A stretch of 64,000 nucleotides of DNA from positions 186,001 through 250,000 of the forward strand of contig JAQBQB010000028.1 in the NCBI GenBank assembly GCA_028287235.1, written 5' to 3'. A program made the position numbers and the translations under genes. Each line of letters begins with the position of its first letter. The first letter of the stretch is position 1. The notes under the pieces were generated by a model, which saw nothing but the letters and a program-made list of their open reading frames with translations, had not been told where the DNA came from and did no database searches. Source of the stretch: Gemmatimonadota bacterium (lineage in GTDB: Bacteria > Gemmatimonadota > Gemmatimonadetes > Gemmatimonadales > Gemmatimonadaceae). This document shows, piece by piece, positions 9,178 through 17,326 of the stretch.

Positions 9178-11865
9178 CTACTCCTGACGCAACACCTGCA
9201 TCGGCGCGATTCGCAGCGCGCCGGTCGCCGGGATGATCGTTGCGATGCCGGCCACGAGCAAGAGGAAGATCGGCAGCGCGACGAATCCCGCCGGGCCAAG
9301 GGGCGTCAGCCCGACCATGAGGCTTCCGATCAGGCGTGCTACTCCGAACGCCAGGACGAGGCCAGACCCGAGCCCGATGACGACCAGCCGCAGCTCCCGC
9401 CTGAGCACGAGACGCAGGATGTCGCGCGGCGTCGCACCCATCGCCACGTGGACGGCAAGTTCGCGTCGACGCTGCGTCACGGCGAAGGCGACGATGCCGT
9501 ACAGACCGATGACCGCGAGCGCGAGACCGAGTCCGCCCACTCCGGCCGCGATCATCGCGGCGTACTTGAACGGCAGTAACTGTGACACGAACAGATCGGT
9601 CAGGCGATCGAGACGCAGGGGAGAGTTCGGATCCACGTGAAGCGCGACGTCGGCAAGCGCGCGCGAGAGGTCGGCCGCGCCGGATTCGCCTCGAATGAGC
9701 AGCGGCATGTCCTGCGTCGCGAAGTCGTTCGCCGACGCCTCGAGGAAGACGTAGCCCGCGGCATCCCAATCCCAGACCATGCCGCTACTCGCATCTGCGA
9801 CGACCCCGACGACGAGATAGTGCTCGTCGGGATTGTCGCGAAGTCCGGGGACGCGGAGCGACTGCCCGAGCGCGGACGAACCCGGCCAGAGAACGTGCGC
9901 AGCGATCGCCGTGACGATCACCACCTTCGCGCCCGCGGCGCTGTCGCCCGCGGTGAAGCTACGCCCCGCGACCATACGCTGCCCAACGACGTCGAAGTAC
10001 CGCGGCGTGATCACGTTGTAGGGCAGCGAGCGCGCGGGGCCGCGATCGCCCTCCGGCGAGACATGCAGCAGCGGCCAACTCGCCGCGAACGGCGCCTGTG
10101 CCGCACGCGCGGCCACCGCGACACCGGGCAGCACGGCGACCCGCGCGGCGTACGCGCCGCGGGAGGTTGCCAGCGCCGGCGACACGTGTTCGCGTCCCGC
10201 GAGCCCAAACCGGGCCACGGTAACCCGCCGCACATCGAGACCGGTGTCGGTCGTGGCGAACTTGATCAGGCTCGTCACCAGAGTTCCGGCGGCGACGAGC
10301 AGCACGACGCACGCGCCGACCTGCACGGACACGAGCGCGTCGCGAAAGTGCGAGCGGCGGATCCTGGTGCCGAAGGCGGAGTCTTCACCCTTGAGCGAGG
10401 ACGTGAGGTTTGGCGACGTCGCATACAATGCCGGAGCGAGCCCGAAGATCACCACGCTGAGGCAGACGAGGCCCACGGTGTACGCGACGACGCGCCAGCT
10501 CGGATGCAGCCGGAGGGCGACGGTGCCAAGCGCCGTCGGCATGGCGTCGAAGAATGACCGTGATATAGCGCTGACCGTCCAGTTCGCGAGCAACAAGCCC
10601 ACCGCGCCGCCGAGCAGCGCGATGAGCGCGCTTTCCGTGAGCAGTTGACGGAGCAGCCTCGCGCGCGACGCACCCAACGCGAGACGCACGGCGATCTCAC
10701 GCTGACGGATCAGGGCGCGTGACAGCAGCAGATTGGCGAGATTGGCGCAGGCGATCACGAGTACGAGCGCGACGAGAAAGAGCCCCGGCGCAGCCACCAT
10801 GAACGTCTCGCCGACGAGAGGAACCGGCGAAGCATTGGCCATCACGTTCACGCCGGCGATGCGACTGAGCGCCGCCTGCATTCCCGCGGGCGCACTCGGC
10901 TCGGCGAGCAGTCCCGAAAGCTCCGCCTGTGCCTGCGGAATGGTGACGCCGGGTCGGAGGCGAGCGCGCAGAGCGAAAAAGCGATTCAGTGGATCCAACA
11001 AGCGGCCGGGCGTGACTCCCACGCGCGCGGCGACCGTGAGCGACATCCACAGGTCGGGCACGAGCGGGTTGATGCCGACGAAGTCGGGCCGCACGACACC
11101 CACGATGGTGGCATGCGAGCCGTTCACGATCACGTCGCGTCCGACGACGTCCGGCGCACCGGCGAAGACACGATGCCAGAACGCATCGCTGATGACGACG
11201 GCGGGCGTCGCGCCGCTCTCGTCATCGCTCGAAGCGAGCGCGCGGCCCACGGTGGCCGATCCGCCGAGCGCCGTGAAATAATTCGCGGACACGAGACCGG
11301 CGCTCGCGGCGAGCGCGCCGGTTCCGTTCGCCGACGTCCGCAACGCCACCGGCTCGGCGTCGTAGGCAACGACGTCCTCGATCGTTCGCGAGTGCGTCGA
11401 AAGCGTCGTCAGATCGGTGAACGAGAAGCGGATGGCCGTCCAGCCGCGCGCGTCGACGGTCAGCAGCTTGACCATGCGCTCGGGATGCACCACCGGAATG
11501 GGTTGAAATACCAGCGCGTCGACGAGCGTGAAGAAGCCGGCGTTGATCCCGATGGCGAGCCCGATCGCGCCCACGGCGACGAGCGTGAAGGCAGGGCTCC
11601 GCCGCAGCATGCGCGCGCCGAAACGTATGTCCTGCAGCACGCCCTCGAGCGAGGGGAAGCCCCACCAGTCGGCGCTCCGCTCGCGCAGCGCGCGCGCGTT
11701 GCCGAACTTGCGCCGCGCGGCTCCGCGGGCCTCCTGCGCCGACAAGCCGTCGCGCTCGAGATCGCGGGCCAGCATGTCCTGATGAAAGCCCATCTCCTCC
11801 TCGAGCTGGCGATCGAGCGACGACCGCCGGAGGCGCGCCGAAAGGCGATACCAGAGCTCGCGCAT
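9178..11865 (-). CDS. FtsX/MacB-like ABC transporter permease (ADOP type)
   Basis: An 895-residue permease. The N-terminal 60 residues form the soluble prefix seen in this family (ELWYRLSARLRR, EEEMGFHQDML, ARRKFGNARAL). A first transmembrane helix follows (FTLVAVGAIGLAIGINAGFF), then a large periplasmic MacB-type domain, a bundle of three helices (IACANLANLLLSRALIRQRE), a second periplasmic domain and a final three-helix FtsX bundle. No ATPase gene is adjacent. The ATG at 11863-11865 lies one base after the PadR stop, so PadR and permease are co-transcribed. The substrate may be a lipoprotein, peptide or drug. Confidence 0.88.
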   Translation of the reverse strand: MRELWYRLSARLRRSSLDRQLEEEMGFHQDMLARDLERDGLSAQEARGAARRKFGNARALRERSADWWGFPSLEGVLQDIRFGARMLRRSPAFTLVAVGAIGLAIGINAGFFTLVDALVFQPIPVVHPERMVKLLTVDARGWTAIRFSFTDLTTLSTHSRTIEDVVAYDAEPVALRTSANGTGALAASAGLVSANYFTALGGSATVGRALASSDDESGATPAVVISDAFWHRVFAGAPDVVGRDVIVNGSHATIVGVVRPDFVGINPLVPDLWMSLTVAARVGVTPGRLLDPLNRFFALRARLRPGVTIPQAQAELSGLLAEPSAPAGMQAALSRIAGVNVMANASPVPLVGETFMVAAPGLFLVALVLVIACANLANLLLSRALIRQREIAVRLALGASRARLLRQLLTESALIALLGGAVGLLLANWTVSAISRSFFDAMPTALGTVALRLHPSWRVVAYTVGLVCLSVVIFGLAPALYATSPNLTSSLKGEDSAFGTRIRRSHFRDALVSVQVGACVVLLVAAGTLVTSLIKFATTDTGLDVRRVTVARFGLAGREHVSPALATSRGAYAARVAVLPGVAVAARAAQAPFAASWPLLHVSPEGDRGPARSLPYNVITPRYFDVVGQRMVAGRSFTAGDSAAGAKVVIVTAIAAHVLWPGSSALGQSLRVPGLRDNPDEHYLVVGVVADASSGMVWDWDAAGYVFLEASANDFATQDMPLLIRGESGAADLSRALADVALHVDPNSPLRLDRLTDLFVSQLLPFKYAAMIAAGVGGLGLALAVIGLYGIVAFAVTQRRRELAVHVAMGATPRDILRLVLRRELRLVVIGLGSGLVLAFGVARLIGSLMVGLTPLGPAGFVALPIFLLLVAGIATIIPATGALRIAPMQVLRQE

Positions 11866-11866
11866 G

Positions 11867-12205
11867 TCAGGCCTCCTTCGCGCGCATGACGCGGGCGATC
11901 GCCTGCACGGTGCGCGCGAAGCTCGACTCTTCGACGCCGAGCTGCTTGCGGCCCGCCGCCGTGAGCGTGTAGTAGCGGGCGCGCCGCTTCGTGGGCGTCT
12001 GTCGCCATTCGGAGACGACCCAGCGTTTGGCCTGCATGCGCTGGAGCGCCGGATAGAGTGAGCCCTCTTCGACGTGCAGCACGTCGTTCGACAACCGCTG
12101 AATCTGTTGCGCGATGCCGTAGCCGTGGAGCGCGCCAAGGCTCAAGGATTTGAGAAGGAGCATCTCCAGCGTGCCCGGCACGAGCTCGCTCTTGGGCGGA
12201 GTCAT
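11867..12205 (-). CDS. PadR-family transcriptional regulator
   Basis: A 112-residue winged-helix regulator with the PadR pattern: LVPGTLEMLLLKSLSLG, HGYGIAQQIQ, EEGSLYPALQRM and RRARYYTLTAAGRKQL. The ATG at 12203-12205 is supported by AGGTGA seven bases upstream. The AT-rich palindrome around the start and the directly following permease gene suggest that it represses its own operon until a ligand binds. A homologue of the same size precedes another permease at 61923. Confidence 0.92.
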   Translation of the reverse strand: MTPPKSELVPGTLEMLLLKSLSLGALHGYGIAQQIQRLSNDVLHVEEGSLYPALQRMQAKRWVVSEWRQTPTKRRARYYTLTAAGRKQLGVEESSFARTVQAIARVMRAKEA

Positions 12206-12262
12206 ATATAGATCACCTATGGGTATGGCGTCTATATATCTACGGAGCGAACCCGGCGTCAA
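12204..12262 (-). promoter_or_regulatory. PadR operon promoter with overlapping AT-rich palindrome
   Basis: On the minus strand TTGACG (12257-12262) and TATATA (12233-12238) are separated by 18 bases, a plausible sigma-70 promoter. The arms ATATATAGA (12204-12212) and TCTATATAT (12231-12239) form a perfect 9+9 inverted repeat with an 18-base centre. One arm covers the -10 box and the other covers the start codon. The AT content stands out in this GC-rich region. Autorepression by PadR is inferred from position and from known behaviour of the family. Confidence 0.65.
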
Positions 12263-12326
12263 GTCCCGCCCCGCTCGCGAGAGGCGACGATCCATGCGGG
12301 AATCGCCGGCTCTCGCGACGGCACGG

Positions 12327-12911
12327 TCAACGCGCCGGAGGAAACTTCTTGACGATCGCGTCGACCGCTCTGCGGAGCTCCTTGGCGTACTTGTTCGGAT
12401 CGGTCGAGACGGCCGCCTTGCCTTCGCCGCGCCACAACAACCTTCGCGTCGGCGGATCGATCACGTCGATGATCACCGTGCCCTGCTCGTACTGGAACAC
12501 GTCGACGTACTGCCGCGGGAAGCCGCGCCAATCATATCCGTAGTCGAAGGTGCGGACGTCGAGCACGGGCGCCGCCGTCGCGTAGTACGCCACGTCCATG
12601 TCGGCCGCCGTGGACGAGTAGTGATAGCCGCGCGACTCGAACGCGCGGCGCACTTCGTCGCGCAGCGCCGCGTACGTGATCGAGTTCTCGAGCATCGGGT
12701 CGTTGGACGCCAGCGGCGTTCCGCCGCTGTGCGCCGGCACGCGCAGGATGCGGAAGGTCAACCGGCCCGCGAAGTTCGCGTCGGGCGCGGCCACGGTGCG
12801 GACGTCGATGTGTGGGGCACAGGCGGCCGCCGCCATCGCGGCTGCCGCACAGGTGATGAGCGCGATCGTGCCGAGCGAGAATCGTCGGCCGCCGAGTATC
12901 GTCGATGCCAT
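12327..12911 (-). CDS. DUF4136 lipoprotein
   Basis: A 194-residue predicted lipoprotein (signal ending AAAACAP) of the DUF4136 family. The body contains a strand-helix pattern with SITYAALRDEVRRAFESRGY, a Tyr-rich loop (YDWRGFPRQYVDVFQYEQG), and the family-typical late segment TVIIDVIDPPTRRLLWRG. Function unknown; such proteins lie in the envelope. The start is the ATG at 12909-12911. The longer upstream reading frame is rejected because it runs into a decayed kinase fragment. Nothing adjacent is obviously in the same pathway. Confidence 0.85.
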   Translation of the reverse strand: MASTILGGRRFSLGTIALITCAAAAMAAAACAPHIDVRTVAAPDANFAGRLTFRILRVPAHSGGTPLASNDPMLENSITYAALRDEVRRAFESRGYHYSSTAADMDVAYYATAAPVLDVRTFDYGYDWRGFPRQYVDVFQYEQGTVIIDVIDPPTRRLLWRGEGKAAVSTDPNKYAKELRRAVDAIVKKFPPAR

Positions 12912-13089
12912 GTTTGCCTCCAAAGCGTGACCGGAGACCGCCACGGTGGCGGCTGCCGTTCGAGCAGTGGAGTCGTCCGCAGCTTCCAAGCCCCCTCCTG
13001 TCGGGAAATGGCAACTTTCCCGTCGGGACACCGCGACAAACCGAAAAAAACTGCGGTCGCCTAAAGATGCGCTCGAGCTCATCGGCGCG

Positions 13090-13203
13090 GCGATCGATCC
13101 CTCGGCCGGTGTGAACTCGAGCGCGTTGGCGAGCAAGTTGAGCAGGATCTGTCGCGTCGTGTCTTCATCCGCGACGACGCGCAGCTCGCGCGGTACCGTC
13201 GTG
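13090..13203 (-). pseudogene. Histidine-kinase remnant (ATP-binding domain fragment)
   Basis: In the 292-base gap between DUF4136 and the GNAT gene, the minus strand encodes about 35 residues with the kinase N-box pattern: VADEDTTRQILLNLLANALE followed by FTPAEGSI. This is the standard beginning of a HATPase domain. Dimerisation domain, G-boxes and start codon are missing, and the frame runs into the GNAT coding sequence. It therefore looks like a deletion remnant. The rest of the gap shows only a small GGGAAA/TTTCCC hairpin near 13010. Confidence 0.6.
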
Positions 13204-13752
13204 TCAGTCGCCCTCTCCAACTACGATCGCGCGCGTCATTCGAACGATGGGAAGAACGACACCATCCGGCAGGTGCGCGTCGGCGCGCTCGCGCGCGACG
13301 AAACCCAACGACGCGTACAGCGGCTCACCAGGGAGCGTGGCGCCGAGCTCGAATGAGCGAAAGCCGCTCTCCGCGGCGGCGGCGAGGCACGCCTCGAAGA
13401 GCATACGTCCCAGTCCGCGCCGCGCGAAGTCGGGGTGCACGAAGAACGCGCGGATGCGCGCCGCATCGGTGCGCGGATCGAGCGGTGGGTCCGCGGCGGA
13501 CTTGTGCTGGTCGCCGCCGTAGAGCGTCTGTCGCTTGCTCCATCCACCCGCGGCGGCGAGCCGGCCGGCGGATTCGACGATGTGGTACGTCCCGTCGGCG
13601 ATGAGCTGCGTGTCGGGCCCGAAGACGTAGTGCAATCCGCTTTCGATCTGCTCCGGCGTGTAGTGAGCCGCGCTCAGCCCACGCACCGACTCGTCGATGA
13701 GCCGGCGGAGCGCGGGAAGATCGCCGAGGGTGGCGAGGCGAAGCGCGAACAT
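13204..13752 (-). CDS. GNAT-family N-acetyltransferase
   Basis: A 182-residue acyltransferase with the GNAT fold. The acetyl-CoA motif reads IRAFFVHPDFARRGLGRML, with the expected strand before it and the late FELGATLPGEPLYASLGF segment. An early helix (LPALRRLIDESVRGL) and VFGPDTQLIADG form the acceptor side, as in YafP-like proteins. The substrate cannot be read from sequence. It follows the unknown gene at 13756 by three bases, so the two are probably co-transcribed. Confidence 0.88.
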   Translation of the reverse strand: MFALRLATLGDLPALRRLIDESVRGLSAAHYTPEQIESGLHYVFGPDTQLIADGTYHIVESAGRLAAAGGWSKRQTLYGGDQHKSAADPPLDPRTDAARIRAFFVHPDFARRGLGRMLFEACLAAAAESGFRSFELGATLPGEPLYASLGFVARERADAHLPDGVVLPIVRMTRAIVVGEGD

Positions 13753-13755
13753 GAC

Positions 13756-14112
13756 TCAGTCCGGCCGCGTCAGCTCGCGTGCGATGGCGAGGAATGCGTC
13801 GGCAGCGGTGGCGATGGGCTCCCAGCCGGCGGGGGTCGAGGCGATCCACCGGAAAGCCGACTGCGTCATACCAGAGGTGAAGGAGATCTCGTACCCGACC
13901 GGATCGCCGACTGGCCGGTGTTCGGCGACCGGCGACAGCGTGACATCGCGCAGCGGCGACACGACAGCGTCGATGCGCGCTCGCGGCACCGTGCGCGTCG
14001 ACCGCGTGCCGTCGACGGTGATCTCGAGCGTGGCGTCGACCGGGCCGATCGTGGCCACGACGCGCGTGTCACTTCCCTGCTGGTCCCGCCGGCGGCACTC
14101 GATCGTGTCCAA
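13756..14112 (-). CDS. Small protein of unknown function, possibly emfourin-like
   Basis: A 118-residue protein predicted to be mostly beta-strand with a C-terminal helix (ADAFLAIAREL). It starts TTG at 14110-14112 with GGGGAG six bases upstream, which is why the longer ATG-initiated frame is not chosen. The pattern of strands, a central Tyr-Glu-Ile-Ser strand and a closing helix resembles small protease inhibitors of the emfourin type, but this is only a guess. It lies three bases upstream of the GNAT gene. Confidence 0.5.
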   Translation of the reverse strand: MDTIECRRRDQQGSDTRVVATIGPVDATLEITVDGTRSTRTVPRARIDAVVSPLRDVTLSPVAEHRPVGDPVGYEISFTSGMTQSAFRWIASTPAGWEPIATAADAFLAIARELTRPD

Positions 14113-14207
14113 GAGGGCTCCCCGTGTTGTGAGCGGGAAAATTAATCGCGACGACAGTGCGTTACTTGCGCGCCGCCGCATACACGGGAGAAATCCGGCG
14201 CGCGCCC

Positions 14208-14372
14208 CTACCGCCCGCGCTGTCCCGACTTCGCCGACTTGGACTGCGGCTTTCCACGAACGGGTGCCGGTGGCGCGGCCTTCGCCTTGGCGTCCGTTGC
14301 GGCCGGGACACCCGGCGCGGGCGCACGCTTCTTCGAGAAATCCGGAATGTCTCGATTGCCTTTTCGCTTCAT
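14208..14372 (-). CDS. Small basic protein of unknown function
   Basis: A 54-residue Lys/Arg/Pro/Ala-rich peptide beginning MKRKGNRDIPDFSKKRAPAP and ending KSAKSGQRGR, with no hydrophobic core. GGAGG lies five bases upstream of the ATG at 14370-14372, supporting real translation. Its composition is that of a disordered nucleic-acid-binding peptide. A similar lysine-rich small protein is encoded at 39341-39499. Confidence 0.55.
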   Translation of the reverse strand: MKRKGNRDIPDFSKKRAPAPGVPAATDAKAKAAPPAPVRGKPQSKSAKSGQRGR

Positions 14373-14424
14373 GTGGCCTCCGCGATGACCGTTGAAAACG
14401 GAATCTAAACGCTCCGCGCCCGAA

Positions 14425-14865
14425 TCACTTGCCGACCGCGGCGATGCATTCGATCTCGACTTTCGCGGCGGCACTCACCAGTGCGGCAACGACCACCGTG
14501 GAGCGGGCTGGCGGCTCCTTCGGGAAGTACGTCGAGTACACAGAGTTCATGCCGCCGAAGTCCTTGACGTCGACGAGGAATACCGTGCACTTGAGCACGT
14601 TCGCCATCGTGCTGCCGCCCGCTTCCACGACGGCTTTGACGTTGTCGAGCGCTTTCTTCGTCTGCGTCTGGATGGTGCTGTCCGGCGCGTCGCGCGAGGT
14701 GCCGAGCTGGCCGGAGGTGTAGATCACGTCGCCGTGGCGCGTGCCGGGCGTGAGCGTCGCCGACGCGGCCATTCCCGCGGGCACCACGGGTTGTTTTTGC
14801 GCGGCGGCCAGTGACGGCGCAAGGAGAGCGGCGAGGACGAGGATGGGGCGGAAGAGCTGCGACAT
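14425..14865 (-). CDS. RidA/YjgF-family protein with signal peptide
   Basis: A 146-residue protein. The first 22 residues are a signal peptide ending SLAAAQ. The rest is a RidA trimeric fold: VIYTSGQLG, TQTKKALDNVKAVVEAGG, VFLVDVKDFGGMNSVYSTYF, PARSTVVVAAL and VEIECIAAV. Cytosolic RidA hydrolyses reactive enamines or imines; the Arg in PARS is the usual substrate-binding residue. Export to the periplasm is unusual for the textbook member but common among secreted RidA-like proteins in this group, so the substrate may differ. Confidence 0.9.
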   Translation of the reverse strand: MSQLFRPILVLAALLAPSLAAAQKQPVVPAGMAASATLTPGTRHGDVIYTSGQLGTSRDAPDSTIQTQTKKALDNVKAVVEAGGSTMANVLKCTVFLVDVKDFGGMNSVYSTYFPKEPPARSTVVVAALVSAAAKVEIECIAAVGK

Positions 14866-14937
14866 CGGAGGCCTCTCGGGAGATGGTCTGAGTGAGCCTC
14901 CAATGTCGGACGTACGGGGCGGGAGCGGAAGGTGACG

Positions 14938-15483
14938 CTACCGTGCGACCCGTGACCGGGCGACCGCGGCGATCGCCTGCTCGAGCGTGCCCTTCGACGA
15001 GCACCGGCTGTATTCACCGGCCATCGTCACCGGACGGCCGCGTCCATCGATCGTCGTGGTCACCGTCGTCGCACCGCCGGCGGCCGGCGTGAGCTGCGTG
15101 ATCACGGAGAACTGAATCTCGTACGTGTCGGCACTGGGCGGCCCCTGAGTGCTGCCGCAGTCGAGGTACTTGCTCAACGGCACCTTGCCAAGCTGCCGGC
15201 GGATCTTCATGCCCGTATTGCCGATGACGTGCGCGGCGGGATCCACGGTGTTGGTGAGGATTCCAAGCGAGTCGAACGCCAGCGGCATGGCGCGCCACAC
15301 GGCGTCGATCGGCGCTGCGACGGTCGCCACGTTGGGCGCCGCGTTCGGCGTCGTGCTCATTTGCATGGTGCCCGTTCCCCCGCCGCTGATGCGCACCGTT
15401 TCGGGAGCATCGATATGCGGAGGCGTGTTCGCGGACGCACAGGCCGACAGTGCGACGACCATCATCGCGAGCAGAGGACGCAT
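14938..15483 (-). CDS. Lipoprotein of unknown function, paralogue of 30384-30941
   Basis: A 181-residue predicted lipoprotein starting MRPLLAMMVV with a lipobox at ALSAC. The mature part has an early VAAPIDAVWRAMPLAFDSLG segment, a central VIGNTGMKIRRQLG, and a closing KGTLEQAIAAV. The same order of blocks recurs in the exported protein encoded at 30384-30941 (PAKVYDAALRAFAALDIP, then IIGSDRF, then TGTLEQKLFERI), so the two are distant paralogues. Each has a conserved Cys before this last block. No function is known. Confidence 0.65.
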   Translation of the reverse strand: MRPLLAMMVVALSACASANTPPHIDAPETVRISGGGTGTMQMSTTPNAAPNVATVAAPIDAVWRAMPLAFDSLGILTNTVDPAAHVIGNTGMKIRRQLGKVPLSKYLDCGSTQGPPSADTYEIQFSVITQLTPAAGGATTVTTTIDGRGRPVTMAGEYSRCSSKGTLEQAIAAVARSRVAR

Positions 15484-15528
15484 GGAACCTCCCGAGTGGA
15501 TAGTCATCATGCGGAAGCGGAGCGCCAG

Positions 15529-15578
15529 AAGGATCTTTCCGATTGTCGGAGAGATCCTTCGCTTCGCTCAGGATGACA
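15529..15578. repeat. Dispersed repeat copy: hairpin plus 27-base core
   Basis: AAGGATCT (15529-15536) pairs with AGATCCTT (15552-15559) across a 15-base loop, and the right arm leads into the core ATCCTTCGCTTCGCTCAGG then ATGACA. Other copies lie at 18339, 18378, 52026 and 52078, with a related reversed copy at 50464. The stop codon of the CPBP protease gene (15568-15570) lies inside this copy. Confidence 0.8.
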
Positions 15579-16563
15579 AGGGTGGGACGGATGACGACGT
15601 TGGTACGGATGACAACGTTGGTGATGACAATGTTGGTACAGACGATACCGGTGCAAAGTCGGCCTGTCCAGCGACGACGTCCGGCGCGTGCGCCGCAGAC
15701 ACCTCGGCGCGCCGACGCCAGACGAGATACGCGACGACGAGCGCGCTGATCGCCAGCGCGCACCCGAACTCGTCGATGAAGTATTTCGTTCTGCCGGTGT
15801 CGAGCGTGAGCGGCGTGAGAATTCCTTGAATGACGAGGTTGTGGCTCGCGTGCAGGAACGCGCCGGTCAACAGGCTGCCCGACCGCAGGCGCATCCAGGC
15901 GAACAGGAAGCTGATCGACATCACGAGCACGGCGAAGCAGGTCAGCCCGTACCAGACCGGCGTACCGTTGTTGTAGTCGGCGAACACGAGGATGGGGACA
16001 TGCCACATCGTCCAGATTGCGCCGCTGATCAGCGCCGTCTTCGTGAACGTCGTCACCTTCGCGAGCTCGGGCACCAGCAGTCCGCGCCAACCGATCTCCT
16101 CCCCGAGTGCGCTCATGATCGACGTGATCATTCCGAGCGTTCCGGTCGACACCACGAAGACGACGAGCAGCGCGGGGCGAGACAGGCCGGAAAGCGCTCC
16201 GTTCTTTGCCAGTGCGTCGACGACCTTCCAATTCGGCACGCCGCCGAGGCCCGTGACCCAGACGACGAGGTATGCCGCGAGCGCGTAGCCGATCGGGATC
16301 AGATAGCTGATCCACTGGTACCGCCAGCTCCATTTCCAGCCGAGCGACGAGACGGGCTTGCCGCGAATCGCGCAGGTGAGGAACGCGGCAACGCCGGGAC
16401 ACCACATGAGGCCGAGCACATAGAGCCCGTGCGCCGCCGCGAGATGTCCGTCGCGGATGATCAGGAAATAGAAAATCGAGCTGAGGCCGAAGGTGCAGAC
16501 GAGGTACGTCCAGATGGTTGCGCGCACGGCGCGCGATCGGTCGTCCGGCGGGTCAGTCGGCAT
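15568..16563 (-). CDS. CPBP-family intramembrane glutamic protease
   Basis: A 331-residue multi-pass membrane protein with about eight helices and the CPBP/Rce1-like motifs: EExxxR at residues 155-160 (EEIGWR), the second motif WTMWHVPIL, and the third SLLTGAFLHASHNL. Such proteins cleave or process membrane-associated peptides. The ATG at 16561-16563 is chosen since helix 1 follows shortly. The last ~20 residues are a low-complexity Ser/Pro/Thr/Val tail (SSVPTLSSPTLSS) read from imperfect DNA repeats, and the stop falls in the dispersed repeat. The original C-terminus may therefore have been replaced. It lies 23 bases after the M23 peptidase gene. Confidence 0.87.
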   Translation of the reverse strand: MPTDPPDDRSRAVRATIWTYLVCTFGLSSIFYFLIIRDGHLAAAHGLYVLGLMWCPGVAAFLTCAIRGKPVSSLGWKWSWRYQWISYLIPIGYALAAYLVVWVTGLGGVPNWKVVDALAKNGALSGLSRPALLVVFVVSTGTLGMITSIMSALGEEIGWRGLLVPELAKVTTFTKTALISGAIWTMWHVPILVFADYNNGTPVWYGLTCFAVLVMSISFLFAWMRLRSGSLLTGAFLHASHNLVIQGILTPLTLDTGRTKYFIDEFGCALAISALVVAYLVWRRRAEVSAAHAPDVVAGQADFAPVSSVPTLSSPTLSSVPTSSSVPPLSS

Positions 16564-16586
16564 TCGATCTCCGAGAGGAGTGACGT

Positions 16587-17243
16587 TCAGCGCGGCGTGG
16601 CCGCGAGCAGAGGATACGGGTTGACCGGCGTCCCGCGCCACCACGCGACGCTGGGCCGCCCGCGCGCGAGCGCGAAGTGCAGGTGTGGCGTCGCGATGGG
16701 CGCGTTGCCGGTCGTGCCCACGTAGCCGATGATCTGGCCCTGCACGAGTGGCATGCCGGCCGTGAGGCCGTCGGCGTACCGATCGAGATGCCCGTACATG
16801 AGAATGAAGCGATCGGTCGCGTCGGCCGCGTACACCATCTTTCCGCCCGGCACGCTCTGGTGGAGCTTGAGCAGGCGACCGGCCGCGGCCGACAACACCG
16901 GCGTGCCGCGCGGCGCTCGGATGTCGAGAGCCTCGTGCACGTGCCCGGAACGCGCCTCTGTGTACGTATCATGAATCTCGCTCGCCAGGATTCCCTGCAC
17001 GGGAATGATGAGCGCGGCACGCAGCTCGTCGAGCTCGGACGTCGAGGCGGTGACGGACGACGTGTCGCCGCTGCTGGACGACGTGCGCGCCGCGAGCCGG
17101 GCCGGCACCGGCGCGGAATCTGGTGCTAGCCCGACAAGGGTGTCGACGCTCGTGTGGTCGGCCGGCGGAGGAGCGCTGCTGGTGCAGCCGGCGACGGCGA
17201 GCGTCACCGCGGCCCACAGGAGCCGCAACGCTGAGTGTGGCAA
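16587..17243 (-). CDS. M23-family metallopeptidase, lipoprotein
   Basis: A 218-residue envelope peptidase of the LytM type, which cuts peptide cross-links of peptidoglycan or, if inactive, activates amidases. A lipoprotein signal ends in VAGCTSS, then a Ser/Thr-rich linker. The domain has HEALDIRAPRGTPVLSAAAG, MYGHLDR, and the zinc motif PHLHFAL, with VGTTGNAPIATPHLHF as in active enzymes. The TTG start at 17241-17243 is supported by AAGGA four bases upstream. The gene is divergent from the deacylase gene at 17327 and precedes the CPBP protease gene. Confidence 0.88.
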   Translation of the reverse strand: MPHSALRLLWAAVTLAVAGCTSSAPPPADHTSVDTLVGLAPDSAPVPARLAARTSSSSGDTSSVTASTSELDELRAALIIPVQGILASEIHDTYTEARSGHVHEALDIRAPRGTPVLSAAAGRLLKLHQSVPGGKMVYAADATDRFILMYGHLDRYADGLTAGMPLVQGQIIGYVGTTGNAPIATPHLHFALARGRPSVAWWRGTPVNPYPLLAATPR

Positions 17244-17326
17244 GAATTCCTTGGATGCTGCTGAACGCCCTCGTATATCTTACCATTCGGACGCGCGCTT
17301 CGTCGAGCCAATCGCCCATATTCGCC

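Noticed and set aside
12912-13220. An N-terminal extension of the DUF4136 protein
   Set aside because: It would join a histidine-kinase fragment and low-complexity sequence before a good signal peptide starting at 12911.
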